From positions 1 to 10,574 of the forward strand of contig JACPGA010000256.1 of assembly GCA_016182705.1 (NCBI GenBank): DNA of 10,574 nt, written 5' to 3'. Origin of the DNA: Deltaproteobacteria bacterium. GTDB lineage: Bacteria > Desulfobacterota > GWC2-55-46. A program made the position numbers and the translations under genes. Of the stretch, positions 1-6,476 are shown one piece after another. Position 1 is the stretch's first letter; each line of letters opens with the position of its first letter. The notes under the pieces are model-generated. The model searched no databases, was not told the origin of the DNA, and was given only the letters and a program-made list of their open reading frames with translations.

Positions 1-195
1 AGTATTCAGGTGCTGGCGCATCATCCTTTTCTGCATGACTTTCATGGTGTCAGGCAGTTTGAGTTCGACCCTGGCGTCAGGCTTGGGCCCGCCCATCTTC
101 TGCATCATCTCCTGCATCGTGGGGTTTTCAGCCGCAAAGGACGCCCCGGCAGTAAGAAAGCCCGCAGCTATCAGAAAGAAAAACGCTCTTTTCAT
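1..195 (-). CDS. Small secreted protein, partial (C-terminus beyond window)
   Basis: This reading frame starts at the ATG at 195 and stays open to the window edge (65 codons seen), so the C-terminus is missing. The first 22 residues (MKRAFFFLIAAGFLTAGASFAA) are a typical Sec signal peptide: KR, a hydrophobic core, then an Ala-rich cleavage region. The visible mature part is Met-, Lys- and Gln-rich and predicted helical, with MQEMMQKMGG followed by LPDTMKVMQKRMMRQHL. A strong Shine-Dalgarno (GAGGAGG) lies just upstream. It begins 19 nt after the stop of the DUF3365 heme protein gene on the same strand, so the two are very probably one transcript and both products go to the periplasm. The RMMRQHL segment resembles small periplasmic proteins that sit beside cytochromes, but that is a guess. 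I do not assign a family. Confidence 0.75.
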   Translation of the reverse strand, partial: MKRAFFFLIAAGFLTAGASFAAENPTMQEMMQKMGGPKPDARVELKLPDTMKVMQKRMMRQHLNT

Positions 196-214
196 CTACA
201 TCCTCCTCAGGAAG

Positions 215-772
215 TTATTCAGCTGGAACCGTAACCGATATTATGCCCCTCAGGTCGCCTTCTTTGAAACCGTAGGCTTTGTCATCGGGGTATTTCGTCT
301 TTATGAACTCAGGCCTTGCCTCTTTTGACCCGTGGCACGCAAGACAGGCCTCCTCGACAAATATGGGCCGGGTATAACGTTTGAAGGATTTGCCTTCAGA
401 ATCGAACTTTTCCCATGTCTCCGAGAGATCTTTGTCAGCCTCGAATTTTTCAATTAAGGCTCGCTCGCGCTCGTCAGCGGCGTTTACGGGGTTGCGGTTC
501 TTTACGGCTGCGTGGCGGATTTTCACGCCAGTTTTTTCAGTGATGTCCTTCGCGCGTTTTGCGACAGCGCCGCAGACTTTTTTGAAGGTCTCTTCGTCTA
601 TGACGGCGCCCGGCTTTATGAACTCGGCGGCAAGCGTCGAGCGCATGGTTATTATCTCGTCGGCGGCAGCCATTGCCTTTTCTTCCGGCGTATTCATGAC
701 ATCAGCCGCAAGGGCCGGAGTAACCAGCAAGGCAGGGGCGAGAAGGATGGATGTGAGCATTTTGCGTGTCAT
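215..772 (-). CDS. Secreted Tll0287-like (DUF3365) c-type heme protein
   Basis: This 185-residue exported protein carries one c-type heme site. An N-terminal signal peptide (about residues 1-22, ending PALA|AD) sends it to the periplasm. The CLACH motif (C143, C146, H147) is the covalent heme attachment site. The order of segments (long helix, KVCGAVAKRAKDITEKTG, KIRHAAVKNRNPVNAADERE, KRYTRPIFVEEACLACHG, then GFKEGDLRGIISVTVP) is that of the DUF3365/Tll0287-like family. That family has a PAS-like heme-binding fold found alone or as the sensor part of kinases and chemoreceptors. Here it is stand-alone, so electron transfer or redox/ligand sensing through a partner are both possible. The start is well fixed by AAGGAGG five bases before the ATG. 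It leads a two-gene unit with the secreted protein at 1-195. Confidence 0.88.
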   Translation of the reverse strand: MTRKMLTSILLAPALLVTPALAADVMNTPEEKAMAAADEIITMRSTLAAEFIKPGAVIDEETFKKVCGAVAKRAKDITEKTGVKIRHAAVKNRNPVNAADERERALIEKFEADKDLSETWEKFDSEGKSFKRYTRPIFVEEACLACHGSKEARPEFIKTKYPDDKAYGFKEGDLRGIISVTVPAE

Positions 773-823
773 ACTGGCCTCCTTAAATCAATCAGTTAAG
801 AAACTCTGCAACAATGTAGCATG

Positions 824-865
824 AAAAAAAGGCCCTGTCCAATGACATATCCCATTGGACAGGGC
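824..865 (-). terminator. Intrinsic terminator downstream of glyS
   Basis: A perfect 13-bp inverted repeat (arms 832-844 and 853-865, GCCCTGTCCAATG and its complement) encloses an 8-nt loop. Read on the minus strand it is followed by a run of seven T (824-830). It lies 17 bp after the glyS stop codon and upstream of the DUF3365 gene on the same strand, so it should separate the two transcripts. On the plus strand there is no T-tract, so it is one-directional. Confidence 0.9.
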
Positions 866-882
866 ATTATCGCTACGATGCT

Positions 883-3069
883 TTAAACCATCAGGCGGGA
901 GAGGTCTGCTATCCTGAAATACAGGTCCCTTATTGAATTGAGAAGGGCGAGGCGGTTATCCCGGACTTTGCGGTCTTCGGCCATGACCATGACCTTGTCA
1001 AAAAAGGAGTCTACCCTGTCTTTTATCGAGGCAAGCGTCTCAAAAGCAAGCTGGTAGTCGCCCTTTTCCCTGAGTTCCTTCATCTTCGGGGCTATGGCCT
1101 TGCTCGCCTCAAAAAGGGCGGTCTCCTCTGGCTCGGCAAAAAGGGCCGCGTCCGGCTTGGCGGCCCCCGGCTCAACGCCCTTCAATATGTTCGAGACCCT
1201 CTTGAAAGCCACCACGAGCCTCTGGCAGTCGGGGTTGGCCTTGAACTCTTCCAAGGCCTTTATCCTCTTTACGCCGTCGTTAATGTCGTACCAGGGCGCT
1301 GAAAGCACCGCGTCGATGGAGTCATGGGAGAGCCCTTGCGAAAGGAGCTGATTTCTGAGCCTCTCCTTGAAAAACTCAAGGACTGCAGACTTGATCTCTT
1401 CGATGCTTTTGACAGCCTTCGGAGCGAGAAGCCTCAAAGCCTCGTCCACAAGCTCGTCTATCCTGACCCTGAACCCCTTGTCCAGAATTATGGCTATTAT
1501 GCCGAGCGCCTGTCTTCTGAGCGCGTACGGGTCCGCCGCTCCAGTGGGGATGAGGCCCACGGCAAAGCATCCGCAGATGGTGTCCATTTTGTCGGCGATG
1601 CTTACGATAGCTCCTGCAAGAGAGGCCGGGAGCGCGCCGCCTGACGACGAAGGCAGGTAATGCTCGTATATGGCTACGCTCACCTCTTGCGCTTCTCCGC
1701 TCCTGTTGGCGTAGACAGAGCCCATGATGCCCTGGAGGCTCGGAAACTCGCCCACGACGCCTGATGTGAGGTCGGCCTTGGCCAGCAGGGCCGCCCTGCC
1801 GATTATGTACTTGGAGAGGAGGCCCGGGTCTACGCTCTTGGGGTCGTACTGTGCCGGGTTGAAGGCGTCGGAAGCGAAATCAGCGGGCTTCTCCCCTTCT
1901 TCGAGCGGCCTTGAGAAGCCAACCTTGTTGCCGAGGAAAAGGGCCAGTGCCGTGAACCTTTCGACCTTTTCGAACGAGGTGCCGAGCTTTGCCTGGAAAA
2001 CGACTCCCTTGAGGGATGAGACCCTTTCAACGAGCGGCTTTTTTATGTCCTGCTCGAAATAGAACTTCGCGTCATTGAGCCGGGCGCGCAGGACCCGCTC
2101 GTTGCCTTTCCTGACCACGTCCATGTCAGTCGGCTTTGTGTTGGCTACGGTTATGAAAAACGGCAGCAGTCCGCCAGAGCCGTTGATTACCGAGAAGTAG
2201 CGCTGGTGCTCCCTCATGGCGTTTACGATTATGTCCCTCGGCAGCGCCAGAAATTCCTTTTCAAAAGAGCCCCGGAGAACGACAGGGTACTCGACCAGGT
2301 ACGCGATCTCTTCCAGAAGGCCCTCGTCGGCAAGGATGCTTCCACCAGCGTCGGCGGCCGCCTGTTCGACGCCTTTTCTTATGGCTTTTTTCCTGTCCTC
2401 GGGGTCAGGGATCACAAAAGAGGCTTCCAGCCCCTTTATGTAGGACTCGACCGATGAGACTTTTATGGGCGCGCTCCTGCCGTCCTTTTTTTCGGAAAGG
2501 AACCTGTGGCCGTAAGTAACATCAGAGCTGTTGATGTGCCCGTATGAGAATTCTATTTTCTCCCCGCCGTAAATCGCGGCTATCCAGTGGATGGGGCGGG
2601 AAAACGAGATATCATAAGAGCCCCACCGCATGGACTTTGGCATGAACTCCTGTGAGATGGTCTCGAGCAGCACGCCTGGAAGTATCTTCGCGGTCTCTTC
2701 GCCTTTTATCTCTTTTATCGCAGTTGCGTACTCGCCCTTGTCCGTTGAGACGAGCTTTATGTCGGCAAGCTCTAAGCCCTGTGAGCGCACGAAGCCCAGA
2801 AGCGCGCCCGTTGGCTTGCCTTCGTTGTCGTAGGCGGCCTTTTTCTGGGGACCCTTGAGCTCTACTCTCGAGTCAGGCTGCTTTTCCTCAAGCCCTCTTA
2901 CGATGAGAGTGAGCCTCCTTGGAGTGCCGAGCGTCTTTATGGAAGCAAAGGTCAGCCTTTTGGCCTCGAGGTTCTTTCTCAAGAAGCCTTCGAGCGCGGA
3001 AAGCGCCCTGGGTACGACCTTTGCCGGAAGTTCCTCTGTGCCTATCTCTAAAAGAAGGTCCTTAGACAT
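883..3069 (-). CDS. glyS: Glycine--tRNA ligase beta subunit
   Basis: GlyS is the beta subunit of the alpha2-beta2 bacterial glycyl-tRNA synthetase, which charges tRNA-Gly in the cytoplasm. The N-terminus MSKDLLLEIGTEELPAKVVP is the family signature. The middle carries the HD-like region (ADKMDTICGCF, GLIPTGAADPYALRRQALGI), and the C-terminus the anticodon-binding DALR-type segment (FFDKVMVMAEDRKVRDNRLALL). From the ATG at 3069 the protein has 728 residues, somewhat longer than the 689 of E. coli. Upstream in-frame TTG and GTG codons (3111, 3108) would add 14 residues. I reject them because the family N-terminus starts at the ATG and a likely promoter -10 box overlaps the TTG. The alpha subunit gene glyQ, often adjacent, is not in this window. 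A strong terminator follows. Confidence 0.97.
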   Translation of the reverse strand: MSKDLLLEIGTEELPAKVVPRALSALEGFLRKNLEAKRLTFASIKTLGTPRRLTLIVRGLEEKQPDSRVELKGPQKKAAYDNEGKPTGALLGFVRSQGLELADIKLVSTDKGEYATAIKEIKGEETAKILPGVLLETISQEFMPKSMRWGSYDISFSRPIHWIAAIYGGEKIEFSYGHINSSDVTYGHRFLSEKKDGRSAPIKVSSVESYIKGLEASFVIPDPEDRKKAIRKGVEQAAADAGGSILADEGLLEEIAYLVEYPVVLRGSFEKEFLALPRDIIVNAMREHQRYFSVINGSGGLLPFFITVANTKPTDMDVVRKGNERVLRARLNDAKFYFEQDIKKPLVERVSSLKGVVFQAKLGTSFEKVERFTALALFLGNKVGFSRPLEEGEKPADFASDAFNPAQYDPKSVDPGLLSKYIIGRAALLAKADLTSGVVGEFPSLQGIMGSVYANRSGEAQEVSVAIYEHYLPSSSGGALPASLAGAIVSIADKMDTICGCFAVGLIPTGAADPYALRRQALGIIAIILDKGFRVRIDELVDEALRLLAPKAVKSIEEIKSAVLEFFKERLRNQLLSQGLSHDSIDAVLSAPWYDINDGVKRIKALEEFKANPDCQRLVVAFKRVSNILKGVEPGAAKPDAALFAEPEETALFEASKAIAPKMKELREKGDYQLAFETLASIKDRVDSFFDKVMVMAEDRKVRDNRLALLNSIRDLYFRIADLSRLMV

Positions 3070-3109
3070 CCTGTCCCCTGTCGTTGAAAGTAATTCGTGG
3101 TAGCTCACC

Positions 3110-3137
3110 AATTTATCAAAAATTCAATTATTTTCAA
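3110..3137 (-). promoter_or_regulatory. Probable sigma-70 promoter of glyS
   Basis: On the minus strand TTGAAA (3137-3132; 5 of 6 matches to the -35 consensus) is followed after 16 bp by TAAATT (3115-3110; 4 of 6). The surrounding DNA is much more A/T-rich than the genes. Transcription would begin near 3103, giving a leader of about 34 nt to the ATG at 3069 and excluding the alternative TTG start at 3111. The call is by eye. Confidence 0.42.
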
Positions 3138-3186
3138 CGCTTTTTTGGTGGATATGGCTGGGCAGGAGGTGTCAGGCAGAGGAGTC

Positions 3187-3477
3187 TTAGAGGGTGCGGC
3201 TTGCTGGTTTCGCGGCTGACCCCCTGTAACTGCGTTCCCTGAAGCCCTTCAGAACGGAATGAAGATAGCGCAAGTGGGCGTCCTTTGATTCCATGCAGTC
3301 GAATGTTTCTTCAAAGTCCAGGAGGTTTTCAAGGGCTGGCATTTTTTCTTCTTCGAGCTCGGAGATTATGGCCTGGAGGGTCTTTTCGATCGATGGGTGA
3401 AGGCCTGAGCGCTTCCTCCCGCACAGTTCGATGAAGCCTTTGAGAAAAAGTCTCAGCTGATTGAATTTGGAGTTCAT
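3187..3477 (-). CDS. Hypothetical small helical protein
   Basis: This 96-residue reading frame starts at an ATG (3477) with GGGAG about 6 bases upstream. I do not recognise a family. The sequence is charged and looks almost wholly alpha-helical (FNQLRLFLKGFIELC, then IEKTLQAIISELEEEKMPALENLLDFEETFDCMES, then LRYLHSVLKGFRERSY), with a basic, probably disordered tail. There is no signal peptide or membrane segment, so it should be cytoplasmic. It precedes glyS on the same strand, 117 bp from that gene's ATG, with a separate glyS promoter candidate in between. A cysteine-rich small gene lies upstream. The helical reading frame, its ribosome-binding site and the lack of a better frame on either strand support it as real. 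Its function is unknown. Confidence 0.6.
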   Translation of the reverse strand: MNSKFNQLRLFLKGFIELCGRKRSGLHPSIEKTLQAIISELEEEKMPALENLLDFEETFDCMESKDAHLRYLHSVLKGFRERSYRGSAAKPASRTL

Positions 3478-3563
3478 GTTGGCTCCCGGCGCGTGGTTCC
3501 TCGATTGTGACCCGTCGCGAGAAGTATAGCAGGCTTTTTTAAAGCCGCAACCGGGGAGCGAAG

Positions 3564-3776
3564 TTATTTGGTCTCTTTGGCCGGGCGCTCTTCAGTTTGC
3601 CCGGGCTTGCCCGGGGTGAATGGCCCTCCGCGGTAATAGCAGCGCGAGCTTTTGAAATAACCGCAGGGCTGGGCCTCCGCTATCTTGAAAAAACAGGCGG
3701 GACTGCCATCTTTTTCCAGCAGATATGAGCAAAGTTGAGGACAGTCGGAGTTGTTTTTTATCATAAGCTTTAACAT
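3564..3776 (-). CDS. Hypothetical cysteine-rich small protein
   Basis: This is a 70-residue reading frame with five cysteines in the first 46 positions (C12, C16, C28, C38, C46), spaced as DCPQLCSYL, SPACFF, QPCGYF and SRCYY. The alternation of Cys with aromatic residues suggests a small metal- or Fe-S-binding fold. The last 20 residues are Pro/Lys/Glu-rich and probably disordered. No signal peptide is visible. No good Shine-Dalgarno precedes the ATG at 3776, and the internal ATG at codon 5 (3764) is an equally plausible start. The gene is divergent from the sigma-54 regulator at 3904, with 127 bp between. I do not recognise the family. Four Cys plus one spare could bind Zn or an Fe-S cluster, which is inference only. 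Confidence 0.5.
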   Translation of the reverse strand: MLKLMIKNNSDCPQLCSYLLEKDGSPACFFKIAEAQPCGYFKSSRCYYRGGPFTPGKPGQTEERPAKETK

Positions 3777-3883
3777 TGTAACGTATTTTTGTAAACGCGC
3801 AAGTGAAGCTGTACTAAAAGACAGGTCGGGGGGGCAAAATCCAAGAGGCTTGCTGACATGGGCATGGATGAGCTAACAGGGGG

Positions 3884-3889
3884 TATAAT
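3884..3889 (+). promoter_or_regulatory. Perfect TATAAT before the sigma-54 regulator gene (weak promoter candidate)
   Basis: A consensus -10 hexamer TATAAT lies 14 bp before the ATG at 3904. No convincing -35 box is seen 16-18 bp upstream, and the implied leader would be only about 8 nt, overlapping the AAGGGG ribosome-binding site. It could be a promoter giving a nearly leaderless message, or chance. Confidence 0.2.
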
Positions 3890-3903
3890 CTTAAGGGGCA
3901 TCC

Positions 3904-5241
3904 ATGAGAAAGGTACTTATCACATCAGTCGACAGGTCAATATCCAGCCAGGTAAGCGAGCACCTGGCCGGGTCGGTTTCGGTGCTCTGTTGCGGCCTTG
4001 AAGCTCTCTCCGGCGTTTACGTGTCGGAAAGGCCGGACGCGGTGATAATCGATATCAACGGCGCGCGGCATGGCATCTCCGCCATAGATGAACTCAAATC
4101 AATAGACGAGCACGCCAGCATAATAGCGCTCACCTGCGGCTCTGACATGGCTACGACTGTCGAAGTTATAAAAAAAGGCGCTTTCGACTGCATACAAAAG
4201 CCTGTAAACTTCGCGCAGCTTGACCATTGCCTCAAGAAAGTCTTTGAGGGTGTGGACCTGCACAGGAAGCTCGGTGACCTCGGAGCCGCGGGGGGCGAGT
4301 ACAGGCCCGACGCGATAGTCGGCAGGAGCAGGGTTATGGAGGAGATATTCAAGACCATAGGCCTGGCCTCGCAGAGCAAGGTCACAATACTTATACAGGG
4401 AGAAAGCGGCACCGGAAAGGAGCTTATCGCCAGGGCTATACACCACAATTCAGTTGAGGCAGGGAGGCCCTTTGTAGCCATCAACTGCTCGGCCCTTGTA
4501 GAAACTCTCCTTGAAAGCGAGCTTTTCGGCCATGAGAAGGGAGCTTTCACAGGCGCGCTCTTCAGGAAGGAGGGCAAATTCGAGGCTGCAAGCGGAGGCA
4601 CGGTCTTTCTCGACGAGATAGGGGAGATGAGCCAGGCCCTTCAGGTCAAGCTCCTGAGGGTTTTGCAGGAGCGCAGCTTCGAGAGGGTGGGCGGGAGCGA
4701 GACCATACGCACCGACGTCCGTGTCATAGCCGCCACGAACAGCGACTTATCGGGGCTTGTCACGGGCGGCGCGTTCAGGGAAGACCTCTATTACAGGCTC
4801 AAGGTCATCACGATTGACGTCGCCCCGCTGCGTGAGCGGCTCGAAGACGTGCCTCTTCTGGTCATGCACCTGCTGGCAAAGGCGAACAGGGAGCTTCATA
4901 AGAAAGTCAGAAAGGTGCCTGAGGAAGTGATGAGCCTCTTAAAGGCTTACTCCTGGCCCGGCAATGTAAGGGAGCTTGAGAATGTCATCACAAGGGGCGT
5001 ACTTCTGGCGAAAGGCGATGTGCTCGTTGATGTCTCGCTGCCAGGCGAGGAAAGAAAAAACTCAGACTGGAAACCGGCGACGCTCGACGATATCGAGCGC
5101 GCTCACATAGAATCCACGCTGGGTCATACGCTCTGGAACAAATCCAGGGCAGCCGTTCTGCTCGGGGTCTCTCTTCCGAGGCTCGAAAGGAAGATAAGAA
5201 AATACGGGTTGAAAAAGGGCAACGGGCTTACATCGCGTTAG
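3904..5241 (+). CDS. Sigma-54-dependent response regulator (NtrC family)
   Basis: This 445-residue protein has the three-part NtrC layout: receiver (about 1-115), AAA+ sigma-54 activation domain (about 137-365) and a C-terminal Fis-type helix-turn-helix (about 395-440). The ATPase part is complete: Walker A GESGTGKE (166-173), the GAFTGA sigma-54 contact loop (213-218), Walker B with D237/E238, sensor I (RVIAATNSDL), the REDLYYRL arginine-finger region and the WPGNVRELENV motif. It should bind an enhancer and open sigma-54 promoters. In the receiver, the phospho-acceptor D50, T77 and K99 are present. The paired acidic residues that bind Mg2+ (normally DD after the first strand) read S8-V9, with only D10 remaining. 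No partner histidine kinase is adjacent. An AAGGGG ribosome-binding site lies 6 bases before the ATG. The gene ends 14 bp inside the convergent transporter gene. Confidence 0.95.
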   Translation: MRKVLITSVDRSISSQVSEHLAGSVSVLCCGLEALSGVYVSERPDAVIIDINGARHGISAIDELKSIDEHASIIALTCGSDMATTVEVIKKGAFDCIQKPVNFAQLDHCLKKVFEGVDLHRKLGDLGAAGGEYRPDAIVGRSRVMEEIFKTIGLASQSKVTILIQGESGTGKELIARAIHHNSVEAGRPFVAINCSALVETLLESELFGHEKGAFTGALFRKEGKFEAASGGTVFLDEIGEMSQALQVKLLRVLQERSFERVGGSETIRTDVRVIAATNSDLSGLVTGGAFREDLYYRLKVITIDVAPLRERLEDVPLLVMHLLAKANRELHKKVRKVPEEVMSLLKAYSWPGNVRELENVITRGVLLAKGDVLVDVSLPGEERKNSDWKPATLDDIERAHIESTLGHTLWNKSRAAVLLGVSLPRLERKIRKYGLKKGNGLTSR

Positions 5242-5857
5242 GCCGCGCCGACGCGCGAAGCTCTGTCATTCCTTTTGAGATAACGCGGATAGCTGAACGC
5301 ATCAGCAGGCATACAAGACCGAGCGCGACAATGATATCAGGCCAGCCTGAACTCGTAAGCCAGACCGCGCCAGCCGCCACGAAAACAGAAAGGTTTGAAG
5401 CGATGTCATTTCGTGAGCACTCCCACACGGAGCTCATGTTCACGTCTTCTCCCCTGTGGCGCCACAGGACAAAAAGGCAAAGGGAGTTTGCCGCAAGCCC
5501 TATCAGGCTGAACGCGCCCATGGTCTCGAAGGCCGGGACGCTCGGGACAAAAAACCTGTAGACGATCTGTCCGGCTACAGCCAGAGCCGCGAGAAAAATG
5601 AGACCGCCTTTGAACAGGGCGACTTTGGCTTTGACGGCTGCTCCCTTTGAGACTGCGTAAAGGCTGACGGCGTATGTAAACGCGTCTCCCAGGTTATCGA
5701 GGCTGTCGGCAAGGAGCGCGGTTGATCTGCCGTGAAGAGCGGCGGCAAGAATGACAAAGAACATGACCGCGTTTACGCCGAGGACCAACTGCAATGTCCC
5801 GCGCTGGCGCTCGCGTATCTTCTCTAAAGAACAATCCTGATCACAACATCCGCTCAT
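5228..5857 (-). CDS. Short cation diffusion facilitator (CDF)-type metal transporter
   Basis: This 209-residue integral membrane protein has about six hydrophobic segments and the CDF fold, exporting divalent or heavy-metal cations in exchange for protons. The second-helix metal site reads LLADSLDNLGD (D54, D58). The fifth-helix site reads WECSRNDIASN (C147, D151), so the usual His of HxxxD is Cys. The family normally has about 300 residues with a cytoplasmic C-terminal domain. Here the protein ends right after the last helix, as in a known sub-group of short CDF proteins. The N-terminus carries a Cys cluster (SGCCDQDC, C4/C5/C9) that may bind metal. The substrate cannot be read from the sequence; the Cys ligands suggest a soft or thiophilic metal (inference). 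The ribosome-binding site is weak (AAGG/GGA upstream of 5857). The gene converges on the sigma-54 regulator. Confidence 0.85.
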   Translation of the reverse strand: MSGCCDQDCSLEKIRERQRGTLQLVLGVNAVMFFVILAAALHGRSTALLADSLDNLGDAFTYAVSLYAVSKGAAVKAKVALFKGGLIFLAALAVAGQIVYRFFVPSVPAFETMGAFSLIGLAANSLCLFVLWRHRGEDVNMSSVWECSRNDIASNLSVFVAAGAVWLTSSGWPDIIVALGLVCLLMRSAIRVISKGMTELRASARPNAM

Positions 5858-5927
5858 GCAATTCCGGCCTTTTGGGTATTCTTAAGTTCCATTCAATATA
5901 TTATCATAATACCATCGTAGATAGGGG

Positions 5928-6019
5928 GCTCTTTGTTACAGGTCTTTTGTGCGCTGCCGCAATCGAAATGCCTTGCAAAAAAGCCATGTAACACGGCTGT
6001 CGCCGCTCTTTGTAACAGG
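5928..6019 (+). repeat. 15-bp imperfect direct repeat pair
   Basis: GCTCTTTGTTACAGG (5928-5942) recurs as GCTCTTTGTAACAGG (6005-6019), one mismatch in 15, 77 bp apart. Between them lies another TGTAAC (5987-5992). The GT(T/A)AC cores are shared with the inverted repeat that starts at 6012, so this is the left part of a longer repeat-rich spacer. Confidence 0.6.
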
Positions 6020-6132
6020 GCTCTACTCGCTTACTGCCTCCCCAATCCGCGCCTCTCGCCCCTGAGGTCGCTTCGCTCCCGCGCCTCGGCGAGATTCGCC
6101 TTTCCTCCCTAAGGCTCGTTCCGCCCTGTTAC
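6012..6132. repeat. 121-bp unit bounded by 10-bp inverted repeats
   Basis: GTAACAGGGC (6012-6021) and its exact complement GCCCTGTTAC (6123-6132) bound about 100 bp of pyrimidine-rich sequence. Inside, CGCGCCTC occurs twice within a short distance (near 6048 and 6080), and the segment has no coding character. The form resembles a small non-autonomous palindromic repeat (MITE- or REP-like). No transposase is present and no target duplication was identified. Confidence 0.5.
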
Positions 6133-6197
6133 GGGGTATGTGTTAAAAACAATACAAAAACAAATCTCATCTTTGTTTCGTCTTTAAAACAAGCACG

Positions 6198-6331
6198 GTT
6201 TACCCTGCGCAGCGAAGCATAAGGTTGGGGGAGGGGCGAGCAGGCGGGGCGGTAGGGATGCCCCGAAGGGGGCGGGGAAGGTAAGCGGGCCTGCTCGGAG
6301 GCAGGAGGCGGCCAGGGAGAGCCGGGTAAAC
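6198..6331. repeat. G-rich 134-bp unit with nested inverted repeats
   Basis: GTTTACCC (6198-6205) and GGGTAAAC (6324-6331) are exact complements bounding a very G-rich segment. Nested inside are CGAGCAGGC (6237-6245) with GCCTGCTCG (6289-6297), and GGGGC (6246-6250) with GCCCC (6260-6264). The plus strand holds repeated G-runs (6227-6231, 6233-6236, 6246-6249, 6255-6257, 6268-6272, 6274-6277), so a stem-loop RNA or a G-quadruplex are both conceivable. Minus-strand reading frames across it are Pro-rich and not credible proteins. Confidence 0.5.
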
Positions 6332-6338
6332 AGAAAAA

Positions 6339-6366
6339 GCGCGGCAACGCGCAAAAGGCCTTTTGC
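6339..6366. repeat. GCAA-capped hairpin abutting a perfect 16-bp palindrome
   Basis: GCGCG-GCAA-CGCGC (6339-6352) is a 5-bp stem closed by a GNRA-type tetraloop. Its last two bases begin the perfect palindrome GCAAAAGGCCTTTTGC (6351-6366). Both lie immediately right of the G-rich unit. Confidence 0.55.
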
Positions 6367-6379
6367 AAAGAGCTGAAAC

Positions 6380-6470
6380 GAGATTGCTTATCTTGCCCAT
6401 CCTGGGGTTTGGCCCGTCTATACTTTTCGTTACGCTCGCAATGACACTACTCGCTCGCAATGACACTACT
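6380..6470 (-). repeat. Degenerate TGTCATTGCGAG-type dispersed repeat with 19-bp tandem duplication
   Basis: CGCTCGCAATGACACTACT occurs twice head to tail (6433-6451 and 6452-6470). Read on the minus strand each copy contains TGTCATTGCGAGCG, and 63 bp further on lies AGCAATCTC (6388-6380). The pairing of (C/T)GTCATTGCGAG with GAAGCAATCTC is the hallmark of a palindromic repeat that I know from many unrelated bacterial genomes. The identification is from memory. The element ends 6 bp from the stop codon of the REC-PilZ gene. Confidence 0.6.
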
Positions 6471-6476
6471 TCACCC

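Noticed and set aside
3070..3111. TTG/GTG starts extending GlyS by 14 residues
   Set aside because: Family homology begins at the ATG at 3069, and the TTG overlaps the likely promoter -10 box.
5858..6476. CRISPR array
   Set aside because: Repeats here are few, inverted or tandem without regular unique spacers, and no cas gene is present.
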